This document shows positions 56,294-64,000 of a stretch of 64,000 nucleotides of DNA, one piece after another; position 1 is the first letter of the stretch, and each line of letters begins with the position of its first letter. Source of the DNA: Moraxellaceae bacterium (lineage in GTDB: Bacteria > Pseudomonadota > Gammaproteobacteria > Burkholderiales > Rhodocyclaceae); assembly GCA_031119205.1 (NCBI GenBank), contig JAVHYF010000005.1:7260-71259 (forward strand), in the 5' to 3' direction. The position numbers were made by a program, and so were the translations under genes. The notes under the pieces are model-generated. The model saw only the letters and a program-made list of their open reading frames with translations, was not told where the DNA came from and did no database searches.

Positions 56294-57088
56294 GTGAGGC
56301 TCGCGTTAGGTGTGGAATACGACGGGCGCGCATTCAGTGGCTGGCAGACCCAGCCGGGTGGCACAGGCATACAGGACGCGCTGGAGCGGGCGCTGACCGT
56401 CATTGCGGATGCGCCGGTCAGTACCCTGTGCGCCGGGCGCACGGACGCAGGCGTGCATGCCACGGCGCAAGTCGTGCATTTTGACACCACGGCAGAACGG
56501 CCCCTGAGCGCGTGGGTACGTGGCGTGAATGCGCATCTACCGGATAGCGTTGCCGTGACTTGGGCAGTTCCCGTTGCGGACGATTTCCATGCGCGCTTTT
56601 CTGCGACCGGCAGGCGCTATCGCTATCTGCTGCTCAACCGCCCGGTGCGCCCGGCTTTGCAGGCGGGCAGGGCGGGCTGGTTTCATACACCGCTTGACGC
56701 AACGGCCATGACAGCGGCGGCTGCGATGCTGGTCGGGACGCATGATTTCTCGGCCTTTCGCGCCGCGGAGTGCCAGGCCAGATCGCCGGTCCGCGACATG
56801 CGGGAGGTGTCGGTGCAGCGCCAGGGGGACTGGATCAGCTTTGACTTCGAGGCCAATGCCTTCCTGCATCACATGATCCGCAACCTGGTCGGCGCACTGG
56901 TCTATGTCGGCAAGGGCGCGCTGGACAAGGATGGTTTTGCCGAGCTGCTCGCCCGTCGCGACCGGCGCCTTTCCCCGCCCACCTTTTCGCCTGCAGGGCT
57001 ATACCTTTGCGGCGTGACCTACCCGGATCACTGGTCTCTGCCGGGCGGTGGGCGCATCATCGCGCCTGTCCATCTTCCTCTTTCCTGA
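56294..57088 (+). CDS. truA: tRNA pseudouridine synthase A (positions 38-40)
   Basis: A 264-residue pseudouridine synthase acting on the tRNA anticodon arm. The catalytic Asp lies in '[18 protein letters not shown]'; '[18 protein letters not shown]' and '[17 protein letters not shown]' are family motifs. I use the GTG at 56294 ('[15 protein letters not shown]'), which gives a length near E. coli TruA (270); earlier in-frame starts overlap the fimV terminator. trpF follows 8 bases after the stop. Confidence 0.94.
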   Translation: MRLALGVEYDGRAFSGWQTQPGGTGIQDALERALTVIADAPVSTLCAGRTDAGVHATAQVVHFDTTAERPLSAWVRGVNAHLPDSVAVTWAVPVADDFHARFSATGRRYRYLLLNRPVRPALQAGRAGWFHTPLDATAMTAAAAMLVGTHDFSAFRAAECQARSPVRDMREVSVQRQGDWISFDFEANAFLHHMIRNLVGALVYVGKGALDKDGFAELLARRDRRLSPPTFSPAGLYLCGVTYPDHWSLPGGGRIIAPVHLPLS

Positions 57089-57096
57089 GAGTCACC

Positions 57097-57717
57097 TTGA
57101 GAACCCGTATCAAGATCTGCGGCCTGACGCGTGTCGAGGACGTGAAGGCTGTCGTGGAGGCCGGGGCTGACGCCATCGGTTTCGTGTTCTATCCGCCCAG
57201 CCCGCGCGCCGTGACGATCGAGCAGGCGGCCGAGCTTTGCCGTCACGTGCCGCCCTTCGTGAGTACGGTGGGGCTCTTCGTGAACGAGGAGCGGCAACGG
57301 ATACGGGCCGTGCTGGATGCGGTGCCGCTGTCCCTGCTCCAGTTCCACGGCGATGAAACAGCAGCCGATTGCGAGGGCTTCGGCCGCCCTTACCTCAAGG
57401 CCGCGCGGATGCGGCCGGGGCTCGATCTGGTAGACTACGCCGCCCAATTCAGCGCTGCGGCCGGGTTGTTGCTGGATGCCTTCGCGGAAGGCTACGGCGG
57501 CAGTGGTCGCGTGTTTGACTGGTCCCTGATCCCCTCCGCGTTGCCGTTGCCGATCGTGTTGTCTGGCGGTCTGGGCCCGGCGAACGTGGAGGAGGCGGTG
57601 CGCCGCGTCCGGCCTTTCGCGGTGGATGTCAGCAGCGGCGTGGAAGCCGCCAAAGGCATCAAGGATGCCGCGCTGATCCGGGACTTTGTCGCAGGAGTTC
57701 GCCATGCAGATGCCTGA
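57097..57717 (+). CDS. trpF: Phosphoribosylanthranilate isomerase
   Basis: A 206-residue (beta-alpha)8 enzyme of tryptophan synthesis. Motifs: '[12 protein letters not shown]' with the catalytic Cys, 'LQFHGDE' and '[16 protein letters not shown]', and 'AVDVSSGVE'. No ATG or GTG fits; the likeliest start is the TTG at 57097, 6 bases after 'gagag' and 8 bases after truA. The track's start at 57007 is inside truA. It overlaps trpB by 14 bases. Confidence 0.93.
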   Translation: MRTRIKICGLTRVEDVKAVVEAGADAIGFVFYPPSPRAVTIEQAAELCRHVPPFVSTVGLFVNEERQRIRAVLDAVPLSLLQFHGDETAADCEGFGRPYLKAARMRPGLDLVDYAAQFSAAAGLLLDAFAEGYGGSGRVFDWSLIPSALPLPIVLSGGLGPANVEEAVRRVRPFAVDVSSGVEAAKGIKDAALIRDFVAGVRHADA

Positions 57718-58915
57718 TATTCCCTACCAGTACCCTGACGCTGTCGGCCATTTCGGCCCTTATGGCGGCGTGTTCGTTGCCGAAACCCTGATTCCTGCGC
57801 TCGAAGAGCTGCGCGAGGCCTACGAGGCCTGCCAGAAGGATCCGGCTTTCATCGCCGAGTACGAATACGAACTGAAGCACTTCGTCGGCCGTCCCAGCCC
57901 GATTTATCACGCCCGTCGCTGGTCCGCCGAGCTGGGTGGGGCACAGATCTACCTGAAGCGCGAAGACCTGAACCACACCGGCGCGCACAAGGTGAACAAC
58001 TGCATCGGCCAGGCGCTGCTGGCGCGTCGCATGGGCAAGCCGCGTGTGATCGCCGAGACCGGCGCCGGCCAGCACGGCGTGGCCACTGCCACCGTCGCCG
58101 CCCGCTACGGCATGGAATGCGTGGTCTACATGGGTTCGGAAGACGTCAAGCGCCAGGCCGCCAACGTCTACCGCATGAAGCTGCTGGGTGCGACCGTTGT
58201 GCCGGTGGAGAGTGGCTCCAAGACCCTGAAGGATGCGCTCAACGAAGCGATGCGCGACTGGGTCACCAATGTCGGCAACACCTTCTACATCATCGGTACC
58301 GTGGCGGGCCCGCACCCGTACCCGATGCTGGTGCGTGACTTCCAGACCGTGATCGGCCGCGAATGCATCGAGCAGATGCCGGAGCTGGTAGAACGCCAGC
58401 CGGACTACGTGATCGCCTGCGTGGGCGGTGGCTCCAATGCCATGGGCATCTTCCATCCCTACATTCCGTTCGAGGACGTGAAGCTGATCGGTGTCGAAGC
58501 CTCGGGCCATGGCATCGACAGCGGGCTGCATGCCGCGACGCTGACGGCGGGTCGCCCCGGCGTGCTGCATGGCAACCGCACCTATCTGCTGCAGGACGAG
58601 AACGGCCAGATCATCGAGACGCATTCGATCTCTGCCGGCTTGGACTATCCGGGCGTCGGCCCCGAGCACGCCTGGCTGAAGGACATCGAGCGCGCGCAGT
58701 ACGTCAGCATCACCGACGACGAAGCGCTGGCCGCGTTCCACACGCTGTGCCGTACCGAAGGCATCATCCCGGCCCTGGAGTCGTCCCACGCGCTGGCCTA
58801 TGCGGCCAAACTGGCGCCGACCCTGCCGAAGGACAAGGTATTGCTGGTGAACCTGTCCGGTCGTGGCGACAAGGACATGCACACCGTCGCCGAGAAATCC
58901 GGCATCCGTTTCTGA
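57704..58915 (+). CDS. trpB: Tryptophan synthase beta subunit
   Basis: A 403-residue PLP enzyme joining indole and serine. The PLP lysine is in '[16 protein letters not shown]' and the phosphate loop in '[15 protein letters not shown]'; '[11 protein letters not shown]' is at the N-terminus. The ATG at 57704 has 'aggag' 6 bases upstream. trpA follows after 52 bases that hold a strong hairpin. Confidence 0.97.
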   Translation: MQMPDIPYQYPDAVGHFGPYGGVFVAETLIPALEELREAYEACQKDPAFIAEYEYELKHFVGRPSPIYHARRWSAELGGAQIYLKREDLNHTGAHKVNNCIGQALLARRMGKPRVIAETGAGQHGVATATVAARYGMECVVYMGSEDVKRQAANVYRMKLLGATVVPVESGSKTLKDALNEAMRDWVTNVGNTFYIIGTVAGPHPYPMLVRDFQTVIGRECIEQMPELVERQPDYVIACVGGGSNAMGIFHPYIPFEDVKLIGVEASGHGIDSGLHAATLTAGRPGVLHGNRTYLLQDENGQIIETHSISAGLDYPGVGPEHAWLKDIERAQYVSITDDEALAAFHTLCRTEGIIPALESSHALAYAAKLAPTLPKDKVLLVNLSGRGDKDMHTVAEKSGIRF

Positions 58916-58922
58916 ACCGACA

Positions 58923-58951
58923 GCGGGGCTGCCTCCATGACGCAGCCCCGC
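58923..58951 (+). repeat. Intercistronic hairpin between trpB and trpA
   Basis: 'gcggggctgc' pairs perfectly with 'gcagccccgc' over 10 bp with a 9-nt loop. No T-run follows, so it is more likely an mRNA-processing or stability element than a terminator. Confidence 0.6.
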
Positions 58952-58967
58952 GTCTCGTGGTGAATCT

Positions 58968-59786
58968 ATGTCTCGTATTGCCGCTGTATTCGAGCGACTG
59001 ATTGCCGAGGGCCGCAAGGCGCTCATTCCCTACATTACCGCCGGTGATCCGGATGCCGAGGCGACGCTGCCGCTGATGCACGGCCTGGTTGCCGCTGGCT
59101 CCGACATCATCGAGCTGGGCGTGCCGTTCTCCGACCCGATGGCTGATGGCCCGACCATCCAGCGTGCGTCGGAACGCGCCCTGGCGAACGGCATGTCGCT
59201 CAAGGGCGTGCTGGACATCGTGCGCCGCTTCCGCGAAACCGATAACGCCACCGCCGTGGTGCTGATGGGCTATGCCAATCCGGTGGAGGCCATGGGCGTC
59301 GACAACTTCGTCGCGCAGGCCAAGGCCGCCGGCGTGGATGGTGTCCTGATCGTCGACTACCCGCCGCAGGAATGCCGCGAGCTGTCGGCAAAGTTGAAGG
59401 CTGTGTCCATCGACCCGATCTTCCTGCTGGCGCCGACCTCGGTCGACGCACGTTTCGCCGAAGTGGCCGAGGCGGGCAGTGGCTACATCTACTACGTGTC
59501 GCTGAAGGGCGTGACCGGCGCCGGTCACCTCGATCTGCAGGAAGTGTCGCGCCGCATTCCGGTGATCCGCCAGAAGGTGGGCATGCCGGTCGGCGTTGGT
59601 TTCGGCATTCGTGATGCGGCCACCGCTGCAGGCGTCGCCGGCTTTGCGGATGCTGTTGTGGTCGGCAGCCGCATCATCGAAGAGATCGAACAATCCCCGC
59701 GCGGCGAAGTCGTTGCGCGTGTCCAGAATCTCGTGGCCGGCTTGCGCCAGGCCATCGACCAGGTGAAAGAGGGAGTGCAGGCATGA
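58968..59786 (+). CDS. trpA: Tryptophan synthase alpha subunit
   Basis: A 272-residue TIM-barrel subunit that cleaves indole-glycerol phosphate. The catalytic Glu and Asp lie in '[19 protein letters not shown]'; '[15 protein letters not shown]' and '[12 protein letters not shown]' bind phosphate. It channels indole to TrpB. Its stop overlaps accD by ATGA. Confidence 0.97.
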   Translation: MSRIAAVFERLIAEGRKALIPYITAGDPDAEATLPLMHGLVAAGSDIIELGVPFSDPMADGPTIQRASERALANGMSLKGVLDIVRRFRETDNATAVVLMGYANPVEAMGVDNFVAQAKAAGVDGVLIVDYPPQECRELSAKLKAVSIDPIFLLAPTSVDARFAEVAEAGSGYIYYVSLKGVTGAGHLDLQEVSRRIPVIRQKVGMPVGVGFGIRDAATAAGVAGFADAVVVGSRIIEEIEQSPRGEVVARVQNLVAGLRQAIDQVKEGVQA

Positions 59787-60649
59787 GCTGGCTTACCAAA
59801 CTGCTGCCGCCCAAGATCAAGCGCGATGCGCCGGTCCGCAAATCCATTCCGGAAGGCCTGTGGATCAAGTGCGAGGCCTGCGAGGCCGTGCTGTACCGCT
59901 CCGATCTGGATGCGAGCCAGTACGTGTGCCCGAAGTGTGGCCACCACAAGCGTATCCGTGCGCGTCAGCGTCTGGACATGCTGCTGGATGCTGAGGGCCG
60001 TTTCGAGATCGGTGCCGAAGTCGTGCCGGTCGATCCGTTGAAGTTCAAGGACAGCAAGAAATACCCGGAACGCCTGGCAGCCTCCAATGAAGATACGGGT
60101 GAGGCCGATGCGCTGGTCGTCATGCAGGGTGCGGTCAAGACCGTACCGGTGGTGATCGCGGTATTCGAATTCGACTTCATGGGTGGCTCCATGGGCTCGG
60201 TGGTCGGGGAGCGCTTCGTGCGCGGCGTCACCTCTGCGCTGGAGCAGAACCTGCCCTTCGTGTGCTTCACCGCGACCGGTGGCGCACGCATGCAGGAAGG
60301 CCTGTTCTCGCTGATGCAGATGGCCAAAACCACTGCGGCCATTACGCGCCTGTCCGCCAAGCGTCTGCCCTTCGTCACGGTGTTGACCGACCCCACGATG
60401 GGCGGTGTGTCGGCCAGCTTCGCCTTCATGGGTGACGTGGTGATGGCGGAACCCGGTGCTCTGATCGGTTTTGCCGGTCCGCGCGTCATCGAACAGACCG
60501 TGCGCGAGAAACTGCCGGAAGGCTTCCAGCGTTCCGAGTTCCTGCTCGAGAAGGGTGCCATCGACATGATCGTCGACCGCCGTCAGTTGCCGGACAAGCT
60601 GGCCCAGGTGCTCACCCTGCTGTCGCGTCAGCCCTCTGTCGCCGCCTGA
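59783..60649 (+). CDS. accD: Acetyl-CoA carboxylase carboxyltransferase subunit beta
   Basis: A 288-residue subunit for malonyl-CoA formation. The N-terminal zinc ribbon is '[12 protein letters not shown]' and '[12 protein letters not shown]', four cysteines. The carboxyltransferase core shows '[15 protein letters not shown]', '[10 protein letters not shown]' and '[16 protein letters not shown]'. AccA is elsewhere. It is coupled to trpA by a four-base overlap. Confidence 0.97.
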   Translation: MSWLTKLLPPKIKRDAPVRKSIPEGLWIKCEACEAVLYRSDLDASQYVCPKCGHHKRIRARQRLDMLLDAEGRFEIGAEVVPVDPLKFKDSKKYPERLAASNEDTGEADALVVMQGAVKTVPVVIAVFEFDFMGGSMGSVVGERFVRGVTSALEQNLPFVCFTATGGARMQEGLFSLMQMAKTTAAITRLSAKRLPFVTVLTDPTMGGVSASFAFMGDVVMAEPGALIGFAGPRVIEQTVREKLPEGFQRSEFLLEKGAIDMIVDRRQLPDKLAQVLTLLSRQPSVAA

Positions 60650-60718
60650 CAGGCTGAACCACTGCGCTGAATCTCTCGCGCCGACACCCCCGCGCCGAAC
60701 CCCCACCAGACACTCCTG

Positions 60719-61996
60719 ATGGCTCTACCTGACACCCTGGCCGGCTGGCTGGCCTGGGTCGAGCAACAGCATGCCCGCCCTATCGACCTGGGGCTGGAGC
60801 GCGTCGCGCGCGTGCGCGATGCGCTGGCTGCGCACAGCGACGCCGTGGTCATCACGGTCGCCGGTACCAATGGCAAGGGTTCCACCTGCGCCATGCTGGA
60901 GGCGATGCTGCGCTCCGCCGGCTACCGCGTCGGCCTGTACACCTCGCCGCATCTGCTCGACTACAACGAACGCGTGCGCATCGATGGCGACAACGCCAGT
61001 GATGCCGCCCTGTGCGAAGCCTTCGCGGCTGTCGAAACCGCGCGCGCTTCTCTGTCGCCGGCTGTGCCGCTGACCTATTTCGAGTACGGCACGCTGGTGG
61101 GCTGGTGGCTGTTCTGTCGCGCGAAGCTGGACGTGGTGATCCTGGAGGTCGGCATGGGCGGCAGGCTGGACGCCGTGAATGTCTTCGAGCCGGACTGTGC
61201 CATCGTCACCGGCGTCGCGATGGATCACATGGAGTTCCTCGGCGACACGCGTGAAGCCATCGGTTTCGAAAAGGCCGGCATCTATCGCGCCGGCAAGCCG
61301 GCCATCTGCGCCGATCCGCAACCGCCGAAGAGTCTGCTCGACCACGCTGCTGACATCGGCGCGGACCTGTGGCTGCAGGGCCGTGATTTCCGCTTCGCTG
61401 GCGATCGCCAGCAGTGGCAGTACGTCGGCCGCACCCAGAAGCGCAACAGTCTGGCGTACCCCGCACTGCGTGGCGCCAACCAGTTGCTGAATGCTGCCGG
61501 TGCACTGGCCGCGCTCGAAGCGCTGGGCAGCCGTCTGCCGGTGCCGATGCAGGCGGTGCGCCAGGGCTTGATGCTCGTGGAGTGGCCGGGCCGCTTCCAG
61601 GTATTGCCGGGGCGTCCTTCCATCGTGCTGGACGTTGCCCACAACCCGCAGTCGGTGGCCGTGCTGGCCGAGAATCTCGCCAACATGGGTTTCTTCCCGG
61701 AGACCTGGGCGGTGTGCGGCATGCTCGCCGACAAGGATGTGGAAGGCAGCCTGCGGCACATGATTTCACGCGTCGACAAATGGCTGGTGTGCGCGCTCCC
61801 GGGGCCACGTGGCCTGAGCGCGCAGGCCTTGGCCGAGCGCCTGCAGGCCATGGGTGCCGCGTCGGTCGAGTGTTTCGCAAGTCCTGCAGAAGCGATGAGT
61901 GCCGCACGGAAGAGGGCAGGCGAGGGTGATAGAATCGTCGCCTTCGGTTCCTTCCTGACAGTCGCCGACGTGATGCGCAACGCCCTGCGCAACTAG
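60719..61996 (+). CDS. folC: Bifunctional dihydrofolate/folylpolyglutamate synthase
   Basis: 425 residues. The Mur-ligase P-loop 'VAGTNGKGSTCAMLEAML' binds ATP; 'GLYTSPHLLDYNERVRID' and 'EVGMGGRLDAVNVFEPD' are FolC signatures; a C-terminal domain starts near 'PGRFQVLPGRPSIVLDVAHN'. It adds glutamates to folates. It follows accD by 69 bases, the usual accD-folC order. Confidence 0.96.
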   Translation: MALPDTLAGWLAWVEQQHARPIDLGLERVARVRDALAAHSDAVVITVAGTNGKGSTCAMLEAMLRSAGYRVGLYTSPHLLDYNERVRIDGDNASDAALCEAFAAVETARASLSPAVPLTYFEYGTLVGWWLFCRAKLDVVILEVGMGGRLDAVNVFEPDCAIVTGVAMDHMEFLGDTREAIGFEKAGIYRAGKPAICADPQPPKSLLDHAADIGADLWLQGRDFRFAGDRQQWQYVGRTQKRNSLAYPALRGANQLLNAAGALAALEALGSRLPVPMQAVRQGLMLVEWPGRFQVLPGRPSIVLDVAHNPQSVAVLAENLANMGFFPETWAVCGMLADKDVEGSLRHMISRVDKWLVCALPGPRGLSAQALAERLQAMGAASVECFASPAEAMSAARKRAGEGDRIVAFGSFLTVADVMRNALRN

Positions 61997-62024
61997 TGTC
62001 CAGCGCCTGATTTGCGCCTGATCC

Positions 62025-62717
62025 ATGCCGGAAAACGACGCCCAGCTCGAACTCAAGAAACGCGCCCGCCGCCGCCTGGTGGGTGCCGCAGCACTCGCGA
62101 TGGCTGCCGCCATCATCCTGCCCGTAGTGATGGACAAGGAACCGCGTCCCAGCGGCAACGAGTTGCAGATCCGCATTCCGAGCCAGGAGGGCGGTAATTA
62201 CGCCTCGCGCCTGATCACGGCGCGTCCTGATTCCGCGACGACCACACAGGCGCCGCTTGCGCCTGTCGAGCCGCCTGCGCCTCCTGCGGTGACTGCGCCG
62301 CAAGCCCCCGCACAAGCAGAGCCGGCCGCTGCCGCTCCTGTTGCGCCGGTACCGCCCCCGGCGCCTGTTGCCCAGGACAAACCTGTCGTTGAAAAGCCTG
62401 TGGTTGAAAAGCCGGCGCCGGCCGCGAAGCCTGTCGAGCCGGATCGCGCACTCGCCATTCTTGAAGGCAAGGAAACGCAAACGCATGCGGCATCCGCCAG
62501 CAGCTTCTACGTGCAACTGGGTGTCTATCGCGAGCAGGACAACGTGCGCAGCGTGCAGGCCAAGGCGAAGGATGTCGGCTACAGCGCCAGCACTGAAAAA
62601 GTGGGTGATCGCACGCGTGTGCGTATCGGCCCCTTCAAGACGCGTGCCGCCGCAGATGCCGCGGTGGCGAAACTGAAGAAGGCCGGATTGGCGGCTGTGG
62701 TGGCACCGGTACGTTGA
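62025..62717 (+). CDS. SPOR-domain protein (DedD-like)
   Basis: 230 residues: a cytoplasmic basic start, one TM ('LVGAAALAMAAAIILPVVM'), a long Pro/Ala linker with a small repeat ('KPVVEKPVVEKP') and a C-terminal SPOR domain ('SFYVQLGVYREQDNVRSVQA', 'RVRIGPFKTRAAADAAV'). SPOR domains bind denuded septal peptidoglycan and DedD works in cell division. The position between folC and cvpA matches dedD. Confidence 0.9.
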   Translation: MPENDAQLELKKRARRRLVGAAALAMAAAIILPVVMDKEPRPSGNELQIRIPSQEGGNYASRLITARPDSATTTQAPLAPVEPPAPPAVTAPQAPAQAEPAAAAPVAPVPPPAPVAQDKPVVEKPVVEKPAPAAKPVEPDRALAILEGKETQTHAASASSFYVQLGVYREQDNVRSVQAKAKDVGYSASTEKVGDRTRVRIGPFKTRAAADAAVAKLKKAGLAAVVAPVR

Positions 62718-62739
62718 ATCCGGCCGCGGCCGCCCCCAC

Positions 62740-63231
62740 ATGACTGTTTTCGACTATGTATTCCTCGCCATTCTTGGCCTGAGCACGCTGCTGGGCCTGT
62801 GGCGCGGACTGGTGTCCGAAGTACTGTCGCTGGCCGGCTGGGTGCTGGCGCTGGTGCTGGCCTGGAAAGGTGCGCCGCTGGCCGTGCCTTACCTGGCTGG
62901 CGTCGCGGAGAACGAATGGGCTCGCTGGGCCTTGGGTTTCATCGCCATCTTCGTGCTGTGCCTGATCCTCATGGCACTGGTGCGGTGGTTGATGAAGGAA
63001 CTGTTGAAGTCGGCCGGACTCAGCGCCAGTGACCGTTTGCTGGGTTCGATCTTCGGTGCCGTGCGAGGTGTGTTGATCGCGCTGGTGCTGGTTCTGCTGG
63101 CAGGGCTGACCGCACTGCCGAAGGAGCCCTGGTGGCGCGACGCAGTATTCGCTCCACCGCTGGAAACGATGGTGATCGCGCTCAAGCCGCGTTTGCCGGA
63201 TGACTTGGCCAAACGCTTGAAGTATCGGTAA
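62740..63231 (+). CDS. cvpA: CvpA family inner-membrane protein
   Basis: 163 residues, mostly hydrophobic, with four predicted TM segments. 'FDYVFLAILGLSTLLGLWRG' at the start and 'GLSASDRLLGSIFGAVRGVL' are CvpA motifs. The family is linked to colicin V export and envelope stress, with no defined activity. It precedes purF by 11 bases, the classical cvpA-purF pair. Confidence 0.94.
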   Translation: MTVFDYVFLAILGLSTLLGLWRGLVSEVLSLAGWVLALVLAWKGAPLAVPYLAGVAENEWARWALGFIAIFVLCLILMALVRWLMKELLKSAGLSASDRLLGSIFGAVRGVLIALVLVLLAGLTALPKEPWWRDAVFAPPLETMVIALKPRLPDDLAKRLKYR

Positions 63232-63242
63232 CGGGTGAAGGT

Positions 63243-64000
63243 ATGTGCGGAATCATCGGAGTCGTGGCGAAATCGCCGGTCAATCAACTTCTGTACGACG
63301 GCCTGCAGGTCCTGCAGCACCGTGGTCAGGACGCGGCGGGAATCTGCACGGCAGACGCCGGGCGTTTCCATATGCACAAGGGGCCGGGCCTCGTGCGCGA
63401 CGTGTTCCGCACGCGCAACATGCGCAACCTGGAAGGCAACTGGGGCATCGGTCACTGCCGTTACCCGACTGCCGGCTCGGCCTACAACCCGGCCGAAGCA
63501 CAACCGTTCTACGTGAATTCGCCGTTCGGCCTGATGCTGGCCCACAACGGCAACCTGACGAACGCCGAGGCGCTGAAGCGCGAGATGTATCTCGCCGACC
63601 TGCGCCACATGAACACCAACTCGGACTCCGAGGTGCTGCTCAACGTGCTGGCCCACGAGCTGCAGGAGGCTTCGCAGGGTTCGTTCCGCCTCGATCCGGA
63701 CACCATCTTCCGCGCCGTGGCGGGCGTGCATCGTCGTGCTAAGGGCGCCTATGCGGCGATGGTGATGATTGCCGGCTATGGCCTGCTGGCTTTCCGTGAT
63801 CCCTATGGCATCCGTCCGCTGGTGATGGGCGTGAATGAAACGCCGGAGGGCAATGAGTACATCGTGGCCTCCGAGAGCGTCGCCATCGACGTGCTGGGCT
63901 TCAGGATGTTGCGCGACATCGCGCCGGGTGAGGCTGTGCTGTTCGACACCAATGGCAACATGGTGGCGCGCCAGTGCGCCGAGCCCAAGCCGCATGCACC
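63243..64000 (+). CDS. purF: Amidophosphoribosyltransferase (3' end outside window)
   Basis: First step of purine synthesis. No ORF-track entry covers it because the frame runs off the window. The ATG at 63243 opens 'MCGIIGVVAKSPVNQLLYDG', where Cys2 is the N-terminal nucleophile of class II glutaminases. 'LQHRGQDAAGI', 'GHCRYPTAGS' and 'AHNGNLTN' are PurF motifs. About 252 of ~500 residues are visible; the phosphoribosyltransferase half is missing. Confidence 0.96.
   Translation, partial: MCGIIGVVAKSPVNQLLYDGLQVLQHRGQDAAGICTADAGRFHMHKGPGLVRDVFRTRNMRNLEGNWGIGHCRYPTAGSAYNPAEAQPFYVNSPFGLMLAHNGNLTNAEALKREMYLADLRHMNTNSDSEVLLNVLAHELQEASQGSFRLDPDTIFRAVAGVHRRAKGAYAAMVMIAGYGLLAFRDPYGIRPLVMGVNETPEGNEYIVASESVAIDVLGFRMLRDIAPGEAVLFDTNGNMVARQCAEPKPHA

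Overview
The window reads as a stretch of a GC-rich betaproteobacterial chromosome. The gene neighbourhoods (iscR-iscS-iscU-iscA-hscBA-fdx-iscX, leuC-leuD-leuB-asd-fimV-truA-trpFBA-accD-folC-dedD-cvpA-purF) and the CheZ- and CheV-containing chemotaxis cluster fit that class. A member of the Rhodocyclales is my best guess, but this is inferred from gene order and style and not from any database match. Coding density is very high. No stretch above 300 bases lacks a gene, and I saw no rRNA, tRNA, CRISPR array, insertion sequence or prophage.

Region 1 (1-19.5 kb) is a motility and chemotaxis block: motB (cut by the window edge), a small chemoreceptor, cheY, cheA, cheW, a large double-PAS chemoreceptor, cheR, cheD, cheB, a STAS-domain protein, a third chemoreceptor, two cheV genes, a second cheY, cheZ and a second cheA, ending in a DUF3135-like gene. 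It holds parts for two signalling cores plus all adaptation enzymes. Several proteins carry short linear motifs: a threefold repeat in the CheZ N-terminus, FGFF-type motifs in the CheA linker, a GWSEF tail on one receptor, VELF tails on another receptor and on CheD, and a CheZ-like FQD motif in the first receptor. Three sigma-28-like promoters are visible.

Region 2 (19.5-35.6 kb) is metabolism and Fe-S biogenesis. It has cysM, a PolB-type exonuclease, suhB divergent from trmJ, cysE, then the isc operon behind two tandem IscR-like operators and with two tandem cysteine desulfurase genes. After a perfect 21-bp stem terminator come a Rcp1-like response regulator (minus), an HD-GYP protein (plus), and a minus-strand group of a UPF0114 membrane protein, a class I fumarase and an uncharacterised HExxH protein.

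Region 3 (35.8-44.2 kb) is a nine-gene, tightly overlapping type II secretion or type IV pilus-like operon: pseudopilin, GspF, GspE, PilM/N/O/P-like proteins, a lipoprotein secretin and a second pseudopilin. It has no prepilin peptidase and no obvious minor pseudopilins. It resembles what some betaproteobacterial genomes label 'secretion system X', whose substrate I do not know.

Region 4 (44.3-64 kb) holds a K+-independent-type H+-pyrophosphatase (minus), nadE, the leucine genes with an entericidin-like lipoprotein gene between leuC and leuD, a 43-codon threonine-rich short ORF followed by competing RNA hairpins just upstream of asd (the best candidate for an undescribed regulatory element here), fimV, truA, trpFBA, accD, folC, a SPOR protein, cvpA and the start of purF, which runs off the window.
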